From assembly GCA_030378125.1 (NCBI GenBank), contig JAUCGN010000109.1:1-5784 (forward strand): 5,784 nt of DNA, in the 5' to 3' direction. The DNA comes from Thiotrichales bacterium HSG1. GTDB taxonomy: Bacteria; Pseudomonadota; Gammaproteobacteria; Beggiatoales; Beggiatoaceae. Of the stretch, positions 1 through 5,784 are shown in pieces (position 1 is the stretch's first letter; each line of letters begins with the position of its first letter). The position numbers and the translations under genes are program-made. Under the pieces are notes generated by a model. The model saw only the letters and a list, made by a program, of their open reading frames with translations, did no database searches and was not told the DNA's origin.

Positions 1-202
1 GGCTTGGACTATTTTGAAATTTATAAATATGCTTAAATATCAGTATGTTATACAAAATAGGTGAGGATTGTAATTAATTGATATTTAACAAGTTTTAATT
101 TTTTCTTAATAGTCGACACCCAGTACCGTCAATGCATAAGTCCTATATACAATCAACTAGCTGTTTAAGTTCTTTAACTTCAAAAACAGGATTGTTCCGA
201 TC

Positions 203-306
203 AAATTTAGGTAGTCCTGCAATGTATAGTGATAAATCTATTAATTACTTAATATTTAACAGATTTTTTAGAACAAACACTATTCTGTGCAGGACTACCC
301 AAATTT
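203..306. repeat. 104-bp fold-back (MITE-like) element, copy 1
   Basis: The ends form an inverted repeat. The left arm AAATTTAGGTAGTCCTGCA (203-221) matches the reverse complement of 288-306 at 18 of 19 positions. In the same pairing register, after a symmetrical 4+4 internal loop, ATAGTG (226-231) pairs with CACTAT (278-283), so the RNA or single strand could fold into one long hairpin. A second copy of identical length lies at 4966-5069. Small size, terminal inverted repeats, no coding capacity and intergenic position fit a miniature inverted-repeat transposable element or a REP-like element. I see no target-site duplication. It lies upstream of the predicted nuoF promoter and so should not be in the nuoF mRNA. 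Confidence 0.75.
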
Positions 307-307
307 A

Positions 308-361
308 TTACCCAAATGGAATATTACTGTTTGTCCTTTAGATGGGTAAGTTTGTTTTTTT
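308..361 (+). terminator. Terminator-like hairpin with T-tract
   Basis: TTACCCA (308-314) can pair with TGGGTAA (343-349), and the stem is followed by GTTTG and then seven T (355-361). This has the layout of a Rho-independent terminator reading on the plus strand. The stem is only 7 bp and the loop is 28 nt, which is weak. It would end transcripts entering from the left and so insulate nuoF. Confidence 0.3.
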
Positions 362-463
362 AGAGTTCCTAACACCTAAGCAATAAGGTATAACGTAGAT
401 ATTTCATATGTAGAAAATTTGTCTTATCAATACAAAAATCCTATAGTAATTCATAATTCTTAA

Positions 464-472
464 TGGTATAAT
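464..472 (+). promoter_or_regulatory. Extended -10 promoter of nuoF
   Basis: TGGTATAAT contains a perfect TATAAT (467-472) preceded by TG at the extended -10 position. No good -35 hexamer lies 16-18 bp upstream, which is usual for extended -10 promoters. The predicted start of transcription is near 479, giving a leader of about 25 nt before the GTG at 504. This supports transcription of nuoF on its own rather than from a distant nuo operon promoter. Confidence 0.5.
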
Positions 473-491
473 CCGCAATCAAAAATTAAAA

Positions 492-497
492 AAGAGG
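492..497 (+). promoter_or_regulatory. Shine-Dalgarno site deciding the nuoF GTG start
   Basis: AAGAGG ends 6 nt before the GTG at 504-506. An ATG at 499-501 lies closer to it but is in another frame and reaches a stop after 13 codons. The next in-frame ATG is far inside the conserved region. GTG 504 is therefore the start. Confidence 0.7.
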
Positions 498-503
498 TAT
501 GTC

Positions 504-1775
504 GTGGCGAATGAATTATGTTTTAAAAATATACATTTAGCAAATTCATGGACTTTACCAGTTTATGAAAGTACCGGTGGTTATAAAGTATTACGCAAAA
601 TTTTGACTGAACAAACTTCACCACAAGAAATTATTGAACAATTAAAAGCTTCCAATCTGCGAGGACGTGGTGGCGCTGGTTTCCCGGCTGGTTTAAAATG
701 GAGCTTCATGTTGTCAGTTCGGGACAAACCAATTCAAAAATACTTAGCTTGTAATTCTGATGAAGGTGAGCCGGGTACATTTAAAGATCGAGATATTTTA
801 CGTTATAATCCTCACGCAATTATTGAAGGGATGGCTATTGCCTGTTATACGATTGGAGCAACTGTTGGTTATAATTATATACGAGGGGAATTTGGGGAAC
901 CAATTGCTAGATTTGAGTCTGCTTTAAAAGAGGCTTATAATGCTGGTTTATTGGGTAAAAATATCTTAGGTTCCGGAACTGATATTGATCTATATACCCA
1001 TTTTGGGGCTGGAGCTTACATTTGCGGTGAAGAAACTGCATTGTTAGAATCTATTGAAGGTAAGAAAGGGCAACCACGTTATAAACCACCATTTCCGGCT
1101 GCTTGTGGATTGTATGACAAACCAACAACAATTAATAATGCAGAAACTTTAGCTTCTGTACCAAGTATTTTAAGCAATGGTGGAGATTGGTTTTTGAACA
1201 TAGGTAAGCCAAATAATGGAGGTCCTAAATTATTTTCCATTTCTGGTCATGTTAATAAACCAGGTAACTATGAAATTCCAATGGGAACTTCATTTGCAGA
1301 CTTATTAGATATGGCTGGTGGTGTTTGGAAAGATCGTAAGCTAAAAGCAGTAATTCCAGGTGGTTCTTCAACTCCAGTGTTAAAAGCTGATGTGATGATG
1401 GGTTTAACAATGGATTATGATTCTTTGTCTAAGGCAGGTTCTATGTTGGGGTCTGGAGCAGTAATTGTGATGGATGATACTACTGATATGGTTAAAGTAT
1501 TGGCTCGTATAGCCCATTTTTATTACGAAGAATCTTGTGGTCAATGCACTCCTTGTAGAGAAGGGACTGGGTGGATGGCTAAGGTGGTGCAGAGAATTTA
1601 TCGTGGAGAAGGTCGGTCAGAGGATTTAGATTTGTTGTTGGATACTGCTAGCAAAATAGGCGGTAAAACTGTTTGTGCTTTAGGAGATGCTGCTGCTATG
1701 CCGGTTACAGCTTTTGTTAAAACTTTTAGAGAAGAATTTCAATATTATATTGATCACGGAAAAAGTATGGTTTAA
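504..1775 (+). CDS. NADH-quinone oxidoreductase subunit F (NuoF), complete
   Basis: This is the NADH-oxidising subunit of respiratory complex I. It binds NADH and FMN, takes two electrons from NADH and passes them through its own [4Fe-4S] cluster (N3) into the peripheral arm on the cytoplasmic side of the inner membrane. The 423 residues match the usual full length. Visible motifs are the glycine-rich [13 protein letters not shown] (54-66), [15 protein letters not shown] (83-97) and [16 protein letters not shown] (168-183), all typical of the FMN/NADH fold. A SLBB-type middle section lies at about 240-330. The N3 ligands are Cys345, Cys348 and Cys351 in CGQCTPC, with Cys391 in TVCALGD. No binding residue is missing. 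It reads from a GTG start behind AAGAGG. Unusually, neither nuoE upstream nor nuoG downstream is present: 5' lies a repeat-bearing gap, 3' a convergent unrelated gene. Family assignment is secure; whether it is the main or an extra copy is not visible. Confidence 0.97.
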   Translation: MANELCFKNIHLANSWTLPVYESTGGYKVLRKILTEQTSPQEIIEQLKASNLRGRGGAGFPAGLKWSFMLSVRDKPIQKYLACNSDEGEPGTFKDRDILRYNPHAIIEGMAIACYTIGATVGYNYIRGEFGEPIARFESALKEAYNAGLLGKNILGSGTDIDLYTHFGAGAYICGEETALLESIEGKKGQPRYKPPFPAACGLYDKPTTINNAETLASVPSILSNGGDWFLNIGKPNNGGPKLFSISGHVNKPGNYEIPMGTSFADLLDMAGGVWKDRKLKAVIPGGSSTPVLKADVMMGLTMDYDSLSKAGSMLGSGAVIVMDDTTDMVKVLARIAHFYYEESCGQCTPCREGTGWMAKVVQRIYRGEGRSEDLDLLLDTASKIGGKTVCALGDAAAMPVTAFVKTFREEFQYYIDHGKSMV

Positions 1776-1832
1776 AGTTATATACTAAGCACTAGCACAA
1801 TCCTACAAACCATGAAGATAAACACTTTGTTA

Positions 1833-1869
1833 CTTGTCAAACTGAATATCTAAAAAATAGTTTGGCAAG
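1833..1869. other. Hairpin in the convergent nuoF/ompA gap
   Basis: CTTGTCAAACT (1833-1843) pairs with AGTTTGGCAAG (1859-1869), giving 11 bp with one T-G wobble around a 15-nt AT-rich loop. It lies 57 bp after the nuoF stop and 128 bp beyond the stop of the opposing gene. No T-run follows on either strand, so it is not a standard intrinsic terminator. It could serve as an mRNA 3'-end stabiliser or a weak two-way terminator. The rest of the 222-bp gap is AT-rich with nothing else recognised. Confidence 0.35.
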
Positions 1870-1997
1870 AAAGAACATATACTTCACGCATTTAAGAATT
1901 GAACTTTTTTAAACTCATTTTATTATAATAATTTAAATATCTTCTAAGGAAACACAAAGTTAAGTGAACACACTGTTTATTGATACAACATATTTCG

Positions 1998-2879
1998 TTA
2001 TTCAGTTATAACTTCTACCCGTCGGTTGAGAGAATTTATTTCTTCTTCAGTATATCGGTTAATATCATCCAACATCAATGGCGTTCTTTTCCCTTGTCCA
2101 ATAGCGGTAATAGGAATTTTTACTCCAATCTTTTTTAAATAGTTTTTTAATGTCAATGCTCGTTGAACCGATATTTTATCATTAATTATGTTACTACCTT
2201 TAGCATCAGTGTGACCAATTAAGATTATTTTTTGGAAATCATGTTGTTCTATATATTTACCTAATTGTTGTGCTGATTTTTCCCCTTCCAAACTAAGAGC
2301 TGATTTATTAAACTCAAATTTGATTGGAATCAATAGCTTATCTGGTTTAAAACCTCGTATATCATCTAACATTATCCCATGTTCCACAGGTCTTGAACTA
2401 TCTAAGGTTCCGGCTAGAATTTGAGCTTCTGAAGCTAGTTGAAATATTTTTTGGATTGTTTCGGTATCTGGAGCTTGAGGAGTAGCTTGCGGATCATTAA
2501 TTAAATCTAAAGATTGATCATATAATTTGGTGGCCTTTTGCCAATTTCCCTCAAATGCTGCAATGTCAGCACGTATGATCTGAGTTTCCCAATTGACAAT
2601 AGTTGAACGTTGCAATAAAGCACGTGCTTGTTCAAATTGACCATTCATCATTAATTCATCAGCTTTCACAGCTATGATTTGAGCCAATTTATTTTGCAAA
2701 GCTTCAATATAGTTACTTGCACAACCTTCTTTTTCAAGGGTAGGTAACAATTCTTTTAACTGATCAAAATTTTTGGTCTGTACTGCCTGATTAACTTGGT
2801 TTTTATAATCAATACAAAGAGCCGAACTAATAGTTGGTAAGCATACAATAATATAGAATAATAGTTTATTCATAACCAT
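1998..2879 (-). CDS. TPR-like/OmpA-domain envelope protein
   Basis: This is a secreted cell-envelope protein of 293 residues that probably anchors to peptidoglycan. A signal peptide covers about residues 1-20 (MNKLL, hydrophobic core, ISSA), with likely signal peptidase I cleavage after Ala20. Cys22 follows, but Leu at the preceding position argues against a lipobox. Residues about 35-130 are helical and TPR-like (FDQLKELLPTLEKEG, GQFEQARALLQ, GNWQKATKLYDQSL), with Cys22 and Cys53 as a possible disulfide. Residues about 182-293 are an OmpA C-terminal domain: IPIKFEFNKSALSLEG, GHTDAKGSN with Asp225, SVQRA with Arg240 and the closing LNRRVEV. Asp225 and Arg240 match the residues that hold diaminopimelate in this family. 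There is no beta-barrel. Met3 is an equally good start, and no Shine-Dalgarno precedes either. It lies 52 bp after the kinase on the same strand. The ligand or partner is unknown. Confidence 0.85.
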   Translation of the reverse strand: MVMNKLLFYIIVCLPTISSALCIDYKNQVNQAVQTKNFDQLKELLPTLEKEGCASNYIEALQNKLAQIIAVKADELMMNGQFEQARALLQRSTIVNWETQIIRADIAAFEGNWQKATKLYDQSLDLINDPQATPQAPDTETIQKIFQLASEAQILAGTLDSSRPVEHGIMLDDIRGFKPDKLLIPIKFEFNKSALSLEGEKSAQQLGKYIEQHDFQKIILIGHTDAKGSNIINDKISVQRALTLKNYLKKIGVKIPITAIGQGKRTPLMLDDINRYTEEEINSLNRRVEVITE

Positions 2880-2888
2880 TTTGTGTGT

Positions 2889-2894
2889 ATTATA
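2889..2894 (-). promoter_or_regulatory. Possible -10 box of the OmpA-domain gene
   Basis: The minus strand reads TATAAT here, ending 9 nt before the ATG at 2879. No -35 match lies at the proper distance. If used, transcription would start about 2-3 nt before the ATG and the mRNA would be nearly leaderless, which would fit the absence of a Shine-Dalgarno. In DNA this AT-rich the hexamer may be chance. Confidence 0.25.
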
Positions 2895-2931
2895 TAATTT
2901 GTTTTCAATTTTAATGCGAAGTCTATGGATT

Positions 2932-4938
2932 CTAACTATAAAATTTTTGTTCTAATCCAACAGTAAAACTAAATGTACTGCCATTATCCAACTCGGAATC
3001 CACCCATATATAACCATTCATCATATCAACCAGATATTTACAAATAGACAACCCAATTCCAGTACCACCAAATTCACGAGTGTAACTATTGTCAGCTTGG
3101 GTAAATGTATCAAACAGATATGGTATTGCCTTAGCTGAAATACCAACTCCAGTATCCTTAACTGAAAAACGTAATATCACCTGTTCTAATTCTTGTTTGT
3201 CAACTTTAGCACAAATAATAACACCTCCTTGTTTAGTAAATTTAATAGCATTATTAACCAAATTAATTAACACCTGTCTAATTCGTAATGGATCACCAAT
3301 CAGATTATTAGGTATATCGTCACTAATTAATAAGTTTAACCTTATTCCTTTTTTTTCAGTTTCTTCGTTAAATAACCTAAGTATATTATTTAACAATTGG
3401 TCTAATTGGAAATCTACTGATTTAATAGCCATTTTTTTTGCATCAATAGCAGAAGCATCCAAAATATCATTGATAATAGCAAGTAAATTTTCTGACGAGG
3501 TAACAACAGATTGCAGATAATATTTTTGCTCTTCTGTCAATTCATTATCTTCCAACATTAGTTCAGTATAACCCATTATCGCAATCATAGGAGTACGAAG
3601 TTCATGGCTCATATTAGCCAAAAATTGACTTTTAGCCTGATTAGCTGCCTCAGCTTTTTTTAATGCAATTGATAAGTGGTTTTCACTTTTACGCAATGCT
3701 TCTTCATTATCTCTACGTTTGGTTATATCCAAAGAATATTCGATTATCTTAACTACATTATTTTGGCTATCAAAAATAGGAAAACCATGTAATTCAATAT
3801 TTTTACGGCTACCATCTTTTTTAACATAAATATGTTCTAAAATGACCGGTTTCTTAGATTCCTTAACTAACTTCAGTGGGCAAGAAATACTATCATTGTT
3901 ACAAGGAGTGCTTCTTGAATGAGCTAATTTATAGCAAGCTATTGGAAATTTATAACCAAACTTCTTAGTGAATAAGTTAGCTAATTCAACTTGATAAGTA
4001 TTTACATCTATAACATAAAAAGGGTGATTGAGTGAGTCTATAACATTTTGGACAAATTTTTGTTCTTTTTTGCGAATATTAACTTCATCTTGTAAGGCAT
4101 TTTTTTGGGCTACTATATCATTCGCCATATTGTTGAATGCATTACTCAAAACTTTGAATTCTCCTTTAAGCTCAGTTGCCCGATGTGTATTGTCTTGGTA
4201 AACGAAAGTTTGGATACTATTAGCAAGATCGGTTAGTGGTTGAATTATACTACGCCGAATCAAAACTATTATCATTATAAAAATTGCAATAAAACCAATC
4301 AATTGAATAATAATACCTTGTTTAAAAGAATACCAAATTTTTTCATTTATACTAGAAGCCGGCAACTTTATACTTAAAATCCCTCGCAAATCACCAATTT
4401 TATAATTCCAAGCAGTATCATATAGTTTTCGAATAGTAGCTGGTGCATCTTCACGTTTAGCGTGACATTTTAAACAGAGTTTTTTAATCCAAATAGGACG
4501 AGCATAAAGGTAATATTGTTCTCCACCATTGTTAAAAGGTTTAAACAACAGTTTTTCATTTGGATTATTCCGAAAATACTCCATCGCTTTTAATTCAACT
4601 GTATCTGCGGTATTGTTTGGATTACGTGGTTGATCAGAAACATTATTGAAACTAAATCCGGAATCATCCCAATCAGAATAGTTTTCCGAAATCTTACCTA
4701 TGGCATAAGCTGGCAAAAAATTAATTGTTATATCATTTAATGGTACTTGTTTTTCTAGGAAAACTTTTTGCTGTGTATGACGATAAGCCATTAATAAACT
4801 TCTAACTTTTTCAGCTTGTACTTGTAAACTATTTCTGGTTTCTTGTTTAAGATTTTGATAATGAACTAATTCAACCACTACAAAAATAAGAAATAAACCA
4901 ATTCCAGTTACGAGTAATAATTTAGTTTGAACATTCAT
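2932..4938 (-). CDS. Membrane sensor histidine kinase with c-type heme (DUF3365/Tll0287-like) domain, HAMP and PAS
   Basis: This is the sensor of a two-component system: it autophosphorylates a histidine on a periplasmic or internal cue. From ATG 4938 it has 668 residues. In order these are TM1 (about 6-24); a periplasmic DUF3365-like domain (about 30-200) with CLKCH (Cys155, Cys158, His159), the covalent c-heme motif; TM2 (about 207-227); HAMP (about 228-285); PAS (about 294-408) with a Cys/His cluster; HisKA with SHELRTP (phospho-acceptor His445); and an ATPase domain with N563 in NLVNNAIKFT, DTGVGIS and GGTGIGLS. It ends after the ATPase with no receiver, so a separate regulator is expected and none is nearby. 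The frame stays open to a TTG at 5022, but those 28 extra codons lie mostly in the repeat element. ATG 4938 has AAGG 8 nt upstream and opens directly into TM1, so I chose it. Ligand binding is inferred: redox state, NO or similar. Confidence 0.92.
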   Translation of the reverse strand: MNVQTKLLLVTGIGLFLIFVVVELVHYQNLKQETRNSLQVQAEKVRSLLMAYRHTQQKVFLEKQVPLNDITINFLPAYAIGKISENYSDWDDSGFSFNNVSDQPRNPNNTADTVELKAMEYFRNNPNEKLLFKPFNNGGEQYYLYARPIWIKKLCLKCHAKREDAPATIRKLYDTAWNYKIGDLRGILSIKLPASSINEKIWYSFKQGIIIQLIGFIAIFIMIIVLIRRSIIQPLTDLANSIQTFVYQDNTHRATELKGEFKVLSNAFNNMANDIVAQKNALQDEVNIRKKEQKFVQNVIDSLNHPFYVIDVNTYQVELANLFTKKFGYKFPIACYKLAHSRSTPCNNDSISCPLKLVKESKKPVILEHIYVKKDGSRKNIELHGFPIFDSQNNVVKIIEYSLDITKRRDNEEALRKSENHLSIALKKAEAANQAKSQFLANMSHELRTPMIAIMGYTELMLEDNELTEEQKYYLQSVVTSSENLLAIINDILDASAIDAKKMAIKSVDFQLDQLLNNILRLFNEETEKKGIRLNLLISDDIPNNLIGDPLRIRQVLINLVNNAIKFTKQGGVIICAKVDKQELEQVILRFSVKDTGVGISAKAIPYLFDTFTQADNSYTREFGGTGIGLSICKYLVDMMNGYIWVDSELDNGSTFSFTVGLEQKFYS

Positions 4939-4946
4939 ACCAAATA

Positions 4947-4950
4947 CCTT
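4947..4950 (-). promoter_or_regulatory. Shine-Dalgarno site deciding the kinase start
   Basis: The minus strand reads AAGG here, 8 nt before the ATG at 4936-4938. The alternative TTG start at 5022 lies within the fold-back element and has no comparable site, so this motif favours the shorter 668-residue protein. Confidence 0.5.
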
Positions 4951-4965
4951 GCTGATAAGGTTTAA

Positions 4966-5069
4966 AAATTTGGTAGTCCTAAATAATATAGTGATGACCT
5001 CAAAAAACCTACTATGTTTCAAAAGCCTAGTAGATTTACCACTACTTAGTTCAGGACTACCAAAAATTT
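4966..5069. repeat. 104-bp fold-back (MITE-like) element, copy 2
   Basis: TTTGGTAGTCCT (4969-4980) pairs perfectly with AGGACTACCAAA (5053-5064). In the same register TAGTG (4989-4993) pairs with CACTA (5040-5044), as in copy 1. From GGTAGTCCT to AGGACTACC both copies span exactly 90 bp with no gap needed. I count 54 of 90 identical bases: the outer 9-10 bp match fully or nearly so, the subterminal TATAGTGAT is shared and the middle is diverged. An inner hairpin CTACTA/TAGTAG (5009-5014, 5028-5033) is specific to this copy. The element fills the gap between gspE and the kinase and abuts the gspE stop. A folded transcript could act as a terminator for gspE or carry promoter sequence for the kinase; the sequence proves neither. 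Confidence 0.75.
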
Positions 5070-5579
5070 TTAGTCTGCTTTAGTCACCCGTACAACTTCT
5101 TCCGGGGTGGTTATACCTTTGATCAACTTTTCCATGGCATCTTTACGCAAGGTACGTAAACCTTCCTTAACAGCTTGATTACGAATAGCATTGGCATCTC
5201 CTCCAGCCCCTATAACATGCCGAACACTATCAGAAACTACTAATAGTTCATACAAGCCTAAACGACCTCGATAACCAGTATTAGCACAGCGATCACAACC
5301 AACTCCACGTCTTATTTGCGGAAATTGCCTTGGATCAACTCCTAACAAATCAGCTTCCTCATCAGTAATTAGTTCAAAATCAGTACAATGTACACAAATT
5401 TTACGTACTAACCGTTGTGCCATTACTGAGATTATGCTAGAACTAATAAGATAACTATCTATTCCCATATCCTGAAAACGAGTGATTGCTCCAGCAGAAT
5501 CATTAGTGTGTAAAGTTGAAAATACCAAATGGCCAGTTAAAGCTGATTCTATAGCAATTTCAGCAGTTTCTCGGTTTCT
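5070..5579 (-). pseudogene. Type II secretion ATPase GspE, C-terminal fragment (5' part missing)
   Basis: GspE is the cytoplasmic hexameric ATPase that drives pseudopilus assembly in type II secretion; PilB of type IV pili is the close alternative. About 170 C-terminal residues remain. Recognisable homology begins at [17 protein letters not shown], the end of the Walker B/Asp-box region, and continues through the His box [18 protein letters not shown] and the zinc-binding region CxxC (5387-5396) and CxxC (5286-5297). [12 protein letters not shown] and the closing [10 protein letters not shown] follow. SAGAITR and QRLVR favour GspE over PilB. The N-terminal domain, Walker A and Walker B are absent. 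In frame, homology is lost at about 5580 and a TAA occurs at 5589-5591. A TTG at 5528 could open a 152-codon frame but lies mid-domain, so it is no real start. The TAA stop (5070-5072) abuts repeat copy 2. The fragment cannot hydrolyse ATP. It is a broken gene, or an intact gene cut by an assembly join. Confidence 0.85.
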
Positions 5580-5717
5580 TTTTCTGATTTAGACCCATCA
5601 ATTCAAGATTTTAAAATTATTATGGACATATCTTTGCAGGCAAATATTATCCAAAATGTTAATCTTAGTGATTTTGTAGAACGCCGATTTTATGCTAACT
5701 ACCTGAAGGATAAATAA
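5580..5717 (+). pseudogene. C-terminal end of a probable ABC-type solute-binding protein (5' part missing)
   Basis: About 45 codons read [18 protein letters not shown], then QANIIQNVNLSDFVERRFY, and end in YLKDK and TAA at 5715-5717. The helix followed by a v-D/N-l-s-dFVerrFy type tail resembles the ends of NitT/TauT (NMT1/THI5-like) periplasmic binding proteins; this is a family impression from a short piece. The gene stops matching at about 5580, where head-to-head gspE sequence begins, so its 5' part is missing. In frame the codons stay open back to 5547, but that stretch is the antisense of gspE. It sits 2 bp before the next start, so the two were probably one operon in which the binding protein senses a solute for the kinase. 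Confidence 0.45.
5706..5710 (+). promoter_or_regulatory. Shine-Dalgarno site for the gene at 5720
   Basis: AAGGA lies 9 nt before ATG 5720-5722 and inside the last codons of the preceding gene. With a 2-bp gap between stop and start, translation of the two genes is likely coupled. Confidence 0.55.
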
Positions 5718-5719
5718 TA

Positions 5720-5784
5720 ATGCAAATTCGTTCCAAACTATTAGTCAACACAGTCATAATCATTATTTGTTTGGCTAGCGTTGG
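5720..5784 (+). CDS. N-terminus of a membrane protein, probably a sensor kinase (runs off the window)
   Basis: ATG 5720 opens MQIRSKLLVNTVIIIICLASV and continues past the right edge. A short basic, polar start followed at once by a long hydrophobic segment is the usual N-terminal anchor of membrane sensor kinases, and it resembles the start of the kinase at 4938 (MNVQTKLLLVTG). The position just after a probable solute-binding protein supports a sensor role, because such pairs are common. Only 21 residues are visible, with no catalytic domain, so a chemoreceptor or other membrane protein remains possible. Confidence 0.45.
   Translation, partial: MQIRSKLLVNTVIIIICLASV

Larger units (their letters stand above)
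1..503. other. Intergenic region upstream of nuoF
   Basis: No convincing gene is seen in these 503 bases. Frame 1 is open from the left edge to a TAA at 34-36, encoding 11 residues, which could be the tail of an upstream gene but is too short to judge. An open frame at 132-341 (69 codons) crosses the whole fold-back element, has no ribosome binding site and resembles no family I know, so I treat it as chance. The supportable content is the inverted-repeat element at 203-306, a hairpin with a T-tract at 308-361 and the nuoF promoter at 464-472. Positions 37-202 and 362-456 are AT-rich with nothing recognisable. Confidence 0.6.

Noticed and set aside
4..24. Possible degenerate third copy of the repeat's right end (GGACTA followed by AAATTTAT)
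   Set aside because: Only GGACTA and the AT-rich AAATTTAT agree, the intervening bases differ, and the rest of the element would lie outside the window. It could be chance in AT-rich DNA.
132..341. Open frame of 69 codons on the plus strand
   Set aside because: It is largely the fold-back element read through, has no ribosome binding site, low-complexity composition and no family resemblance.
1776..1997. Standard Rho-independent terminator between nuoF and the OmpA-domain gene
   Set aside because: The only good hairpin (1833-1869) is not followed by a T-run on either strand.
1998..2879. Lipoprotein reading of the OmpA-domain protein (Cys22 after the signal peptide)
   Set aside because: The residue before Cys22 is Leu, which does not fit the lipobox requirement for a small residue. 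Cleavage after Ala20 and a Cys22-Cys53 disulfide fit better.
3089..3520. Open frame of 143 codons on the plus strand
   Set aside because: It is fully antisense to the HisKA/ATPase part of the sensor kinase, whose motifs are unmistakable, so it is a shadow frame.
4938..5022. Extended 696-residue form of the sensor kinase from TTG 5022
   Set aside because: The extra residues come mostly from the repeat element, the start is a TTG without a ribosome binding site, and the ATG at 4938 has one and leads straight into the first membrane span.
1..5784. CRISPR array, tRNA or rRNA gene, phage module or toxin-antitoxin pair
   Set aside because: No regularly spaced direct repeats, cloverleaf sequences, rRNA-like stretches or matching small gene pairs were found on reading through the window.

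Overview
The window is AT-rich (about one third G+C by eye) and looks like chromosomal DNA of a free-living, respiring Gram-negative bacterium. NuoF, an OmpA-type cell-wall anchor, a GspE remnant and envelope sensor kinases all point to Proteobacteria. The NuoF sequence, the heme-type sensor kinase and dispersed short fold-back repeats in AT-rich DNA would suit a gammaproteobacterium, for example the large sulfur bacteria of the Beggiatoa/Thiomargarita group. That placement is inference, not proof.

Layout. Positions 1-503 carry no convincing gene. They hold a 104-bp inverted-repeat element (203-306), a terminator-like hairpin with a T-tract (308-361) and an extended -10 promoter (464-472). 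Next is a complete nuoF (504-1775, +, GTG start), which lacks its usual partners nuoE and nuoG on either side. A 222-bp convergent gap with one hairpin separates it from two minus-strand genes: a TPR-like/OmpA-domain envelope protein (1998-2879) and, upstream of it in transcription order, a 668-residue membrane sensor histidine kinase (2932-4938). The kinase has a periplasmic CxxCH (c-type heme) sensor domain. A second copy of the 104-bp element (4966-5069) fills the gap between the kinase start and the 3' end of a truncated gspE (5070 to about 5579, -). At about 5577-5583 the gspE sequence stops abruptly and meets, head to head, the 5'-truncated end of a plus-strand gene (probably an ABC-type solute-binding protein, stop at 5717). 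Two bases later a membrane protein begins, probably another sensor kinase, and runs off the window.

How the parts relate. There is no evident multi-gene pathway. The window combines an isolated respiratory subunit, an envelope protein, a redox or small-molecule sensor and fragments of a secretion gene and a solute-sensing operon. The two homologous fold-back elements and the head-to-head truncation suggest a rearranged, repeat-bearing genome. For the truncation, a chimeric assembly is an equally good explanation. I see no CRISPR array, phage gene, transposase, tRNA or rRNA. The least explained signal is the pair of equal-length fold-back elements, one of which supplies the gspE stop codon and lies directly upstream of the kinase.
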